Of a stretch of DNA of 64,000 nt, positions 56,601 through 64,000 are shown one piece after another. The number at the start of each line of letters is the position of its first letter. Positions within the stretch are counted from its first letter, which is position 1. Origin of the DNA: Hypoxylon rubiginosum (lineage: Eukaryota > Ascomycota > Sordariomycetes > Xylariales > Hypoxylaceae). A program made the translations under genes and the position numbers. The stretch lies in contig CADCXA010000033.1 in NCBI GenBank assembly GCA_902806565.1, positions 248,001 through 312,000 of the forward strand, given 5' to 3'. The notes below the pieces were generated by a model. That model searched no databases and had not been told where the DNA came from. It worked only from the letters and a program-made list of their open reading frames with translations.

Positions 56601-57525
56601 ATTCTTGGAGACCGAGAGGATACTTGGCCTGTCCCGCTTCAAGGAAGGTGTATAGTTGACTTGCGAATGACCCCAATTCCTGGCTTTGTGGAGCTACCCA
56701 TAAGTCGACGGAGTGACTAAATGTTTCTCCTAATGCCACCGGGACAGACGGAAGGTAGAGCTGCACCGGAATGAGTGATATGAAGGAAGTCGACAATATA
56801 ATGATCACTCGCAAGGCTAGGGAAACAAGCATCGCGGCCGCCACCAAGAAATCTCGGTATTTTACAGCTTGGTATATAGCGACTGGCAAGAGTGGAGAGA
56901 TATAGTCAAGTAGGACTGACTGTCGGGCCTTTGCAGGGCCATTCCAGAGTTGGTACCACGGCGCAGTTATTTTGGCGTGATACTCGACTCTTCCCCAATA
57001 AGCCATCAGTACGCTAAGGATCGCCGTAGGACCGTACTTCCAGATGTAATGCAAACGATACTGACTGGTGGCGAGCCCCTGGTTCAGATCTGAGACATAT
57101 GCGAGAACCTCGATTGCTGCTGTGGTACTCATTAAAACGACTGCAAAGGACAGTAATGCTCTCCTTTTTAGGTAAGTGGGTCGCCATGACAGTCTAGCTT
57201 TAGCAAGCGTGGTTTCTTGGAGTGAGGCCGATAATTCCGGGACAGGTTTTCGCTGCGGCATAGGTAGTAGGGGTTGTAGCTGTGGGCTTTCGTGTGTTGT
57301 ATTTGTCGAAGAGCCGGCAATCGACGATGAAGCCTCTCGGATGGATATTGCACCCTGGCTGATAAGTGAGGTGGTCGACGCATCTTCACTTATGGCTATA
57401 GTATTCAGGGATGGTGAGGATGGAAAGTCGAGATGATGGGATATATCTGGGTGCAATGTTGCCTGTGCCGTTGCGATCTCGTTAGACTGGTCAGAAGCGG
57501 TATCATGATCGTTGAAGACTGCCAT
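53617..57525 (-). CDS. Large DUF3433-family membrane protein
   Basis: Single exon, 1302 residues. A Ser/Thr/Gln-rich cytosolic N-terminus of about 110 residues precedes the first DUF3433 block: LSWRPTYLKRRALLSFAVVL, NQGLATSQYRLHYIWKYGPTA, MAYWGRVEYHAK. A second copy starts near the middle (LHPVFRTTMCFIVAAVVITL, then PYAWTILPAIVLSLLSIYYS). Each copy carries paired helices followed by a long extracellular part with many N-glycosylation sequons. About eight or more hydrophobic helices are visible in total. The family is specific to filamentous ascomycetes and has no known function. An uninterrupted 3.9-kb frame argues for an intact gene under selection. Confidence 0.9.
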   Translation of the reverse strand: MAVFNDHDTASDQSNEIATAQATLHPDISHHLDFPSSPSLNTIAISEDASTTSLISQGAISIREASSSIAGSSTNTTHESPQLQPLLPMPQRKPVPELSASLQETTLAKARLSWRPTYLKRRALLSFAVVLMSTTAAIEVLAYVSDLNQGLATSQYRLHYIWKYGPTAILSVLMAYWGRVEYHAKITAPWYQLWNGPAKARQSVLLDYISPLLPVAIYQAVKYRDFLVAAAMLVSLALRVIIILSTSFISLIPVQLYLPSVPVALGETFSHSVDLWVAPQSQELGSFASQLYTFLEAGQAKYPLGLQESFTYQDFKADPAPFKDITTITDAFSGALECHETNYINISVNDTIRSLESRPQSFDVGNCTVEFNITFPPDLSDTVLYGRASTSYCDENFRITEDGNTTTYTSPAFYDSNYTLQVYFMEVNYGERSVDSHNHTHQRGVIQRWLERTCTPSHVLRKVAITRTEGENDRFAITNQPRRALPKTKPWAAWQDLNNMFLRDRGGSNFITNTTWIQTSNGFPVSIMLDGLLARALEEDTISNSPSIIDRILDSPLVESQLHNLFESYAAFLGFMYFKEPIPSLASNATATATQTRLLVTAGTAHAMAGLSGSCILLLLVMIFRIPRHEILPRSPVTIIGMAALMHPSQRFTRSLENKSASSNEDLYIFLRSSQYSVYTSTEKEVHTRKPFYLDVMQGAESDVCSTKDNRDAKVKHPLVLHPVFRTTMCFIVAAVVITLEYLLRKSDRDNGLIDLEATDRIPYAWTILPAIVLSLLSIYYSTAESQVRLLVPYNNLLRGSRFESTLSLDLVDRFAITGLVSAAKLKLHMVVASIATSFVAFFLTIAAGSLFSPMDVPSPVQAVQLSALNSLNYATFWDAHSDNASLILGASLDYLPFTHEDLAFPQLQLSNGPFNGSDNIAQGEDIVVTATVPVARSSLSCKIFDSSAIQATFEPTFEPVQASLLNITIDQDNCTNITIQIDELSDWIAKSFYFGVANPGSQDWRGKEWAELSSHNCGDYVYAWGHVPDKTRSNVSAVSAMVCNETAQEINVKATFFGLDLEIRPDHPPQPDIKSAHVVSQFPACPWEDDPFEFDKQPNCKSPWILYRDLWHLDTPHVLDKFFSILTSPAGRLALDVVSLGDESAAQTVGNAIISQHKILRANAFGSSSRLWHNATDNMVSDQTAFSLPANVQHTTTRTRLVQDAISTRILEGLLTAILVLSLLSWYAMPNTKLLPRDPCSIASVVALLADGNILDMLPPNAQTMSNKELEDVFGDGAFYMEKGERGTLGIRYRDTGILKS

Positions 57526-58356
57526 TGTAGTATCGTGATATACTGACTGGGCATGCCTGTTAATGATCTAAATCCAGTCCTAGAACTAATAATTATACCT
57601 CCAACACCAATTTGAAGATGAATAGATTGGAGAGCCATGACTTATATCTCCAATTTGAAGCATGATACGAGATCAGCCTTGGGGGCCGACCCTGAGGGGC
57701 CGACCTTGGGGGCTTGTATCCAGACTCAGCTCTCCATTTACATGGCGTAGCTTCATTTTCTAAGTGGTCGAAAAGGCGTAGGCTGTACGGTAACTGTCTG
57801 TGTGTTCCCTGATCGCGACATGCAGGGCGAAGTAATTGGTCGCTCGTTTGGGTCTCACAAAGTACCAGCAAGCCCAAGGCAAACCAGGTCCGAGATCACC
57901 ATTACGCGTTGGGATTCCCCAGTAGCTCCAATGGAGGTGATATGTACCAGATGAAAAGCATGGGTTTGGTTCCAAATATAGGGTTTTTGTGTACCGTTTC
58001 CGACCTGATAACTGCCCCCGAACGCGGCCCTGCAGAGATAATTATGCAGCACAAGCCGATGCAGATCGCTGCGCTGCCCGTCGCTAGGCTCACAGCTTTG
58101 CCTACCCTGCCCCAGACCTGCTCGTCCGCCGCGAGGACTGGGCAGTGCTCAATTTTATATTCAGGTCCACCCTTACTGATGAACATAGTAAAAAGGAGCC
58201 TCGCATTCTTTCTGAAGCGTTGGAGACGTCAGTGGTCTTGGAACAAGTTTTCGCTGCAGGCCATGCCGTACAATGGGATTTCCCCTGCCCAGATGCCTAT
58301 TGCTGCATTTGCAGACGGATCGTTCCAAGGCCAAGACCACGACTGTGGCTACGACT
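57526..58356. other. Intergenic, possibly decayed coding DNA
   Basis: Short overlapping frames on the minus strand between 57760 and 58186 (for example VSLATGSAAICIGLCCIII) look vaguely coding, but no family, start or splice chain is convincing. It contains a short repeated phrase, GGGGGCCGACC / GGGGCCGACC, near 57684-57706. Confidence 0.4.
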
Positions 58357-58584
58357 ATTGACAGGTTCAAAGGAATTCCAGCCATCGAAAAGATTGTTGA
58401 CAAGTTCGCCAAAGTGGCCATTGTTAGGGGCGCGAATTCCGTTTTGGGGATTGGCCGAGCGAGCGCCCACCGGTTCGCTGAGAACGGTACCAGGGCGGTG
58501 TACCTCTGTGACTACGACGACGCGAACCTGGCGACGCACAAATGCGAGATCGAGTCCCCATACCCCGCCGCCGATATCCATGTC
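58357..58584 (+). pseudogene. Short-chain dehydrogenase/reductase relic, N-terminal fragment
   Basis: The plus-strand frame reads a Rossmann N-terminus: IDRFKG, KVAIVRGANSVLGIGRASAH, RFAENGTRAVYLCDYDDANL and ATHKCEIESPYPAADIHV. SDRs have TGxxxGxG at the first glycine motif; here Thr is replaced by Arg (VRGANSVLGIG). After DIHV the resemblance ends, with no catalytic YxxxK region, no Asn-Ala-Gly segment and no downstream exons. A non-homologous insertion also lies before KFAKVAIV. It is a broken fragment of about 50 recognisable residues next to the AT island. Confidence 0.7.
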
Positions 58585-59000
58585 TCCAACCTGTACACCT
58601 CCCCGCCCGAGTGGTCGATCATGACCTCCAACGGCATCGTCATGTACATGGCTGGGTCGATGAGCGGGTCGCTGGCGGACTTGTTGATGATGTCGACCAC
58701 CTTAGAGTGGATGCTCGTGCGCCCCTCGTCAACCAATATCCTGCCCCAGGCCTGTTCCATCTCGCTGATAGTGTCGTCAGAGACCATCTTGTACATCCAT
58801 TCCTCGTCGCCGTCAAATTCGGCGTTGTTCGTGTTGCACACGTCCAGGGGAACCCTGATCGAAAACTCGTCCTTCTTGGCCCTCTTGACCTTCATCTTCT
58901 ACGACGCCGAGATCACGAGCACTAACGAGACCGACCAGCTCTCTACAGTTATTACCTCCGGCGAGTACTTCAATACCATCGTTACGACAAGCGTTAGGAA
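58512..59000 (-). pseudogene. Coding-like block of unknown family with in-frame stop
   Basis: On the minus strand a frame reads a hydrophobic stretch (VTVESWSVSLVLVISAS), then a TAG stop (58901-58899), then a well-formed charged segment: MKVKRAKKDEFSIRVPLDV, DGDEEWMYKMVSDDTI, EQAWGRILVDEGRTS and HSKVVDIINKSASDPL. Amino-acid use looks protein-like, but I recognise no family. It overlaps the tail of the SDR relic on the other strand. It may be a decayed gene, or chance. Low confidence. Confidence 0.25.
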
Positions 59001-59379
59001 GAATAACAGCCCCGCTAAGAGTCTTCATGGAATAGGTACGCAACACCCTAAGGAGTTGAGTTAGAGATTAATTTATTAGCTTTTAACAGTACGAGCCATA
59101 ATTATCTATTACCTTTGAAATTTATAATAATATAAAGTATCGGTCTTGATTGATGTTGTTGAAGGAAAGTGTAACTTTTCCTGCTACAATTTAGAATTGG
59201 CTCAATATCCCCGCTGATTAGGTAAACCACCCCACAACCTACCGCCAACCGTTAAATGCTTAGTCAAATGCTTAGTTATGTCTCTCGCTAATCAGGCGTT
59301 GCCTTGGCATCCCTGTTAGCTACCTACCTTCTAATCAGACTTTTTAAGGTAAACTTAAGGCGTATAAAACGCGATATAG

Positions 59380-59935
59380 TTTTTTATTTAAGTTTCGTTA
59401 TATATAAAATTAATATATTATTTAAGTTTATATTTATTTTATAAACTATAAAAATTGTTATAAAATAACAGTTAAATTAAATTAATTAAATTAAATAAAT
59501 TATTTTTATTTAAATTAAATAAAATAAAATTAAATATTTAAATATTAATAATTAATTAAAATAATTTTAATTAATTTAATATATTTAATTAATAAAAAAA
59601 CTTTTTAAATTTAAAAACTTATAATAAAAATTTAAATTATTAAATTTTATTATAATATTTATTATTTTATAATATAAAATTAAGTTTTATAATAAATATA
59701 TATTTATTAATTATTTTTTAATTAAATAATTAAGAAGGTTTTATTTATTTAATTTTAATTAGTTATTTTATTAATTAAAAAAAATTTTAATTAATTTAAA
59801 AAAATTTCTAGAATTTTCTAATTAAATAATTTAAACTAAGTTAATTATTAATTAAACTAATTATATAATTAATTTAATTTAAACGTTGCTATAAAATAAG
59901 TGAATAACTTAAGTTAAACTTATAGAAATCTTTAG
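59380..59935. repeat. Extreme A/T island
   Basis: Between 59401 and 59880 I count 18 G or C in 480 bases, about 4% GC, against roughly half in the flanking genes. The sequence is built of TTAA, ATTTAAAT and TTAATTAA words with A and T on both strands, not simple poly-A. Edges are fairly sharp: GC returns by about 59945 and before 59340. Saturated RIP of an old duplicated sequence is the leading explanation in a filamentous ascomycete. An AT-rich replication origin is another. Confidence 0.9.
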
Positions 59936-60036
59936 AAACATATAAAAAAGCCTGGCTTGCCGCGTATTCTCGAAAAACTCGTCCTCCCTACCCCCTCAAA
60001 TAATTCACCCTCCCTTTCATCTCTGTGTCGGTACAA

Positions 60037-60711
60037 ATGCTCTGCGACAGCGCAAAAATGTTGGCAACAGTCGATGGCTCTCAAGGCCCACCACCCACCT
60101 ACAACGAGACACTTGACAGAACAACTACTGACCAGAGCGACACTGCTGTTCAAATTCAGCCAACGCCTGGTCCTGCTAGAAGCGGAATGGTTTTTTGGGA
60201 CGCGCCCGGGGAAATATTCATCAGCTTCCGGTTTAAGCCCAAGCCTAGCATGGACGACAAGCACCAGCCGTGGTTCGCACAAATGGGCGTTAAATGCGGC
60301 GATGTGCCCCTTCTGATGCGCGAGGGTTTCCACTGGACGACGGCGAACGTGGTCAGAGAGGATGGTTTCGTCGGTTCCATTGACCGAAGATTAGTCAATC
60401 TAAGAAAGGTCAGCCCGACATGTACCATTACGATGTTCTGGACCCTGCAAGATTTGCAACGACCACCGCGATGGACTGCCTACTTACAGGTCCATGCCCC
60501 AAATTATGCAGTCATATCTGGAATTCGACTCGAAAACTGGACTACGGATATGGTTACGCTCGCTGAGGCCCGGAGTCTTTCGCGCGACTTAATCTACCGA
60601 TTTGATGCCTCAATGCCCACATATCATTTCAACAGCATTTACGACGATATGCCATTAAAAGGATGGTGGCCCTGGCCGAAAGAAGACTCGTCAGCTACGA
60701 AGACTCGCTAG
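60037..60711 (+). CDS. Orphan protein, 224 residues, with PPxY motif
   Basis: A single open frame from the first ATG (MLCDSAKML; Met at 60058 is an alternative). An N-terminal PPPTYNE gives a PPxY motif of the type bound by WW domains, as in Rsp5 adaptors. The body is Trp-rich with beta-like segments: GMVFWDAPGEIFISFRF, CTITMFWTLQDLQRPPRW, YLQVHAPNYAVISGIRLENW. The C-terminus contains GWWPWPKED. There is no signal peptide or membrane helix. I recognise no family. It starts only about 100 bp right of the AT island, which may matter for silencing. Confidence 0.6.
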   Translation: MLCDSAKMLATVDGSQGPPPTYNETLDRTTTDQSDTAVQIQPTPGPARSGMVFWDAPGEIFISFRFKPKPSMDDKHQPWFAQMGVKCGDVPLLMREGFHWTTANVVREDGFVGSIDRRLVNLRKVSPTCTITMFWTLQDLQRPPRWTAYLQVHAPNYAVISGIRLENWTTDMVTLAEARSLSRDLIYRFDASMPTYHFNSIYDDMPLKGWWPWPKEDSSATKTR

Positions 60712-61354
60712 CTACTAAAAGAGCATAATAGACCATGTAAGCTACTACCACCTTTACTTTATCAAATAAAGGTGGTTGCGCGGTACTGGAATTTACGTTG
60801 GGTATGGCCTATCTAAAAGATGATGGAATGGTAATAAACCAAAGTACGGAAGAATCCCACGCGCGTATATAGAGTGAGAGTTGCTCCTTCAGGGGCAGTT
60901 ATTAATTTTGGTGTATAGGCGCGGATAGTGCAGCTCAGGCGGGGCTATGGTAACCTTCCTTGATTAGTCTCATAGAGAAATAATGGTAGTCACGATGCTA
61001 TAATCTTTCGAGTAATAAACTTTTATCTAGTTCCACTCCATATGAATGTCGGTTCTTCTCCTGTTCAACAACAAAATCAACATCAATGCTCCGTCATTCA
61101 CCTTAACACCAACCATCTACAAACATCAAAACTATCACGGTGCCATCCTATATAAGGCAATGCTAGAAACCAAGAGCCCAACTTGACAAACAACGATTCC
61201 ACCTTTAGTGGTGTATCGGTCTAGAACTGACATTCTAAACCGTTACAAATACGAGCCATTCATCCCGAAACACAAACATCAATACGAATCACTCGCTACA
61301 GATCATTCGTTGCCAACGATTAATTACAAACCATTTATTACGATATAAATAATA
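60712..61354. other. Intergenic, 0.64 kb
   Basis: Between the PPxY orphan and the 75-residue candidate gene. The right half is A/C-rich with repeated CAAACATCAA-type words, like a 5' leader. No gene recognised. Confidence 0.5.
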
Positions 61355-61662
61355 ATGGACGCCATTTTAAATACCATTATTAACGCTTTGGTTACTATCG
61401 TTACGCACCTAACCACGTAAGTTATACAGCTTTCAAGACTCGGGTCAATGATATCGAGGCTGGCAAGCCTGTAGTTGATTTCATTTTACTAACTAGACTA
61501 CGTACTAAGACTACGGCCACCCGCCCTGCGGACCCATCCCCCGAGCCTAGACGAACCCTCCTCTTCGCCCGGCCAATCGCAGGCGGGTCCCTCGGATTCG
61601 CCATCCACCCAGTCCTCCCGACCCCCCAGGAGTTAGGGTACCTCCTGTCGGTCAACCTATGA
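61355..61662 (+). CDS. Candidate small gene, 75 residues, two exons
   Basis: Exon 1 (61355-61416) encodes MDAILNTIINALVTIVTHLT. The 80-nt intron has GTAAGT and a canonical TTTTACTAACTAG end. Exon 2 (61497-61662) continues in matching phase with LRTKTTATRPADPSPEPRRT, LLFARPIAGGSLGFAIHPVL and PTPQELGYLLSVNL, then TGA. The near-perfect donor, branch site and acceptor plus open phase make a spliced gene likely despite the short length. The N-terminal 20 residues form one hydrophobic amphipathic helix. No family recognised. The neighbourhood is repeat-rich, so it could be lineage-specific. Confidence 0.45.
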
Positions 61663-61935
61663 TATACCCCCCATTGAAACATGCTTGCTCATTGCTGACA
61701 TGATTTGGTACAGGCCGCCACCGATAAGACATCGACAAAAACAATATATTGACCTTGAGGGTCAAAGGGCCGGGCGGCACCCGGAAGACGGGGAGGAAGC
61801 CCTAGCGCTTTTCCAGCGAATGTCAGATGGGGAATTCTGGTTAAAAATGGTCTCCATTTTGGGGCTCAATTCGGTGAAGGCTTTGGTTGTCGTGTTGCGC
61901 TTTCATTTTTAGGTTCCCATGATACATCATGATAT

Positions 61936-62216
61936 TGTCAGGATGACCTTGGCCTATATTGCCTGGGTAGAGCCACGAACTTGTTTGGTCACCTTTGGGG
62001 CCTGGATAGGAGTCACGAGTTCCATATGGTCTGGATAGGGGTTACGAGCTTGGTATTAAGGACGGGATAGCTTGGGAGCTCGGCCTCTTGGCTTATAAGT
62101 CCTTTTGTCCTGGCCTCCTATATATAAATAAGACTTGGTAGCTTCCACCTAGGTTTATAGCTCTTCGTGCAACAACATAATTGTTTTCCTCATCGCATGG
62201 TTAGCTTCGTCACACA
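61936..62216 (+). mobile_element. LTR-like segment with internal 29-bp degenerate repeats
   Basis: Starts TGTCAGGATGACC and ends near GCTTCGTCACACA, with TATATAAATA at 62120-62129 and a downstream unit shared with 2709-2765. Inside, GCCTGGATAGGAGTCACGAG-like units sit at 61960-61983, 61999-62027 and 62028-62056. They differ mainly by C/T and G/A transitions, as expected after RIP. No target-site duplication or retrotransposon coding sequence was seen, so a solo LTR is inferred. The gaps 61663-61935 and 62217-62604 hold no recognised gene. Confidence 0.4.
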
Positions 62217-62604
62217 GTGACTTTGATCAGACTACGCCAGTCTGCCGCAGTTCCATCCCTTACTGCATACACCGACATCGCACTTAGGTAGACTCTCGGC
62301 AAACACATGCTTAAGTTATTTCACGACAAATATTACGGATAGAGATGACACCCCGACAACTAGAAATGGTGCCACGTTATGGTCTAGGCGAACGGCAGTA
62401 TATATCATTCGCCAATAGCCTCTAAATGCACGGCTACGGCAAACATTCTACCTAGGTGTGTAACGATTAAGTTAAGATGCCCTCCCCGCGTGATGATATT
62501 CGCAACCGATTTTCCATAAGCAAAGAAAATTACGCTGTCCAAGCAAACATGATTGCTCTTTTTGAATGACCAGCCGCGCCGTACCTATAGGTAGCACAGT
62601 CGAA

Positions 62605-63967
62605 TTACTCCCGCCATACCAGGATGCCCTTAGCATACAAGCCCGTAACGATGCCGACGTTCCTCCCGGCGTCGAACGCCGCCGTGCAGCTGGTCGGGTA
62701 CTCGGACCCGGCGTAGAGGTGCTCGACGCCGCCGGCCTCGGTCCACTTGGAGACCCAGGAGGCGGAGCTGGCCGTCTCACAGTACGCGCGGGCCTCGGGG
62801 TCGGCGGCGGCCAGGTCGGCGGCGGAGTTACATAGGTGCCGGGTGTGGGAGAACTTTTCGAGCGTGAAGGGGTACGGGTGGCCGGCGGCGAACAGGGAGC
62901 CGTCGCTGGCGGCCTGGATGTTGTCCACCATGAACGGGAACCGGATCGTGGACTTGTACTTTAGGGCCGGTGACGAAGAAGAAGACGTGTCGTTGCCCGG
63001 GCCCGGGCGGACGAGCTCGTACAGGTAGACGGCCCTCTTGACGGTGGAGGCCACGGCCACGGTCGTGTCGTTTAGGATCTCGATCCCGTTCGGGAAGGCG
63101 AAACGGGCGGCTACCTTGGCATTGACGGCGCTGGTGGGGTCCTTGAGGATGGGCGAGAAGTCCACGTGAACGACGGTGCCGAGGGGGAGGTTGAGGTAGG
63201 TCTCCATCTTGGCCAGCATGGGGTTCTCCAACGCGAGGAAGTGGTGGTCATTGGTGACCAAGAGCTCGTGGTCGTTGATAAGGGCGAGCGAGTTAGGGCC
63301 GTGAAGGAGCGGGTGCCGGATGGTTCGGAAGTGCCGGGCGGTGAGCGCGGCGAAGTCGAGTTTGAACATCTCGATGACTGGGCCGCTGCTGCGATGGTTG
63401 GCGACGAAGAGGGTGGACGTCTCTTCGTGGTACTCCATGCCCAAGGTGTGCAGGTCTGAGCCAGGTTCATAGCCTAGGATCTCAAACCGCTTCAGAGAGT
63501 CCGAGTCCGGCGCGTCGCTGTCTTTGTAGTCATAGGCGTAGATTTCAGCACCGGAGATGGGTCCCGGTAAGGAAACACCCTAGAATTTGGCCATGATAAG
63601 AAAATGGAAATACGATAAGTGGCGATTGTGCTATATGAAGAAAGTGTATTGGGGATGGATATATTCTAAGGGCAGTCGAAGAACAGAAGGAATTGGCCCG
63701 AATGCCGATACTTACCATAACAGTGTTCCACTTCTCGCGGCCCGGATCGCAGCTAAGGATGGCGATACCCTTGGATTCGATAAGCAGGCCATCTTCGCAG
63801 CTACGAGCCTTGTCCGCGAATTTGAGCTCGTATGATTTGAACGTATTGATGGAAGCCAGCCGTCCAGGCGCGTTCTGCCATAGCATCGGCACGATCTGAA
63901 AAGCGTCGTAGAGGATGGGCAGGAATGCCGCCAAGAGGATGACGAACTGAACGAGGTTATTAGCTCC
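62605..63967 (-). CDS. Paraoxonase/SMP-30-like arylesterase, 5' partial
   Basis: Visible exons on the minus strand are 63967-63716 and 63579-62605, joined over a 136-nt intron (GTAAGT...TCTAG, phase 0). The acceptor CCAG at 63971-63968 shows that a first exon lies beyond the right edge. The 408 visible residues begin GANNLVQFVILLAAFLPILYD, a membrane-anchor or signal helix, then ARSCEDGLLIES. Beta-propeller landmarks follow: GVSLPGPISGAEIYAYDY, LHGPNSLALINDHELLVTND (PON-like calcium-site Asn-Asp), FAFPNGIEILND, and FMVDNIQAASDGSLFAAGHP. Paraoxonases are calcium-dependent lactonases and arylesterases; the fungal substrate is unknown. The 3' exon is more GC-rich than the 5' one. Confidence 0.9.
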
Positions 63968-64000
63968 CTGGACATGTCACGTCGAAGGATCGAATATGAT

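Noticed and set aside
36649..57525. Secondary-metabolite gene cluster
   Set aside because: Regulator, exporter, acyl-CoA dehydrogenase and hydrolase are suggestive, but no PKS, NRPS, terpene or RiPP core is present and the genes are separated by unrelated HET, 2EXR and repeat DNA.
59401..59880. Nuclear copy of mitochondrial DNA
   Set aside because: No mitochondrial gene, tRNA or intron fragment could be read, and the GC is lower than expected for a mitochondrial insert.

Overview
The window is nuclear DNA of a filamentous ascomycete (Pezizomycotina, most likely a Sordariomycete). The evidence is short GT-AG introns of about 50-215 bp, several with a CTAAC-type branch site, together with families typical of that group: HET, 2EXR, DUF3433, Zn2Cys6 plus 14-TM MFS pairs and a CYT-18-type mitochondrial TyrRS. 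The genus cannot be fixed from sequence alone. Exon structures were joined by hand from splice consensus, reading phase and family resemblance. There is no transcript evidence.

Left part (1-35 kb) is mostly conserved housekeeping: the 3' part of ubiquilin DSK2, an 8-kb stretch without a recognisable gene, a GH18 chitinase-like gene, VPS53 (GARP tether), SDH4 (complex II anchor), mitochondrial tyrosyl-tRNA synthetase, NPR2 (SEACIT/TORC1), SFH5 (Sec14-like), a PQ-loop membrane protein, thioredoxin reductase, a 90-residue Ser/Tyr/Gly protein, a hydrolase-like/TPR-like fusion, ACC deaminase and a single-pass membrane glycoprotein. SDH4/TyrRS, NPR2/SFH5 and PQ-loop/TRR1 are divergent pairs.

Middle part (36-57.5 kb) is more variable: a 2EXR protein with about 41-residue tandem repeats, a 65-bp tandem repeat upstream of it, a HET-domain gene, an AidB-like acyl-CoA dehydrogenase, an isochorismatase-fold hydrolase, a small Cys-containing orphan, a divergent Zn2Cys6 regulator/MFS exporter pair with a nested inverted repeat between them, and a large DUF3433 membrane protein. 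No PKS, NRPS or terpene synthase backbone is visible, so this is not shown to be a biosynthetic cluster.

Right part (57.5-64 kb) looks like decayed or mobile-element DNA: an SDR gene relic, a coding-like block with an in-frame stop, an almost pure A/T island (about 4% GC over 480 bp), an LTR-like segment, two orphan small genes, and finally the 3' part of a paraoxonase-like gene that runs off the right edge.

The strongest unusual signals are the GH18 protein with its catalytic acid and a neighbouring Asp replaced, the hydrolase/TPR protein without a nucleophile or NOD domain, the nested inverted repeat of the regulator/exporter promoter, and the extreme AT island. I did not find an unambiguous new multi-gene system.
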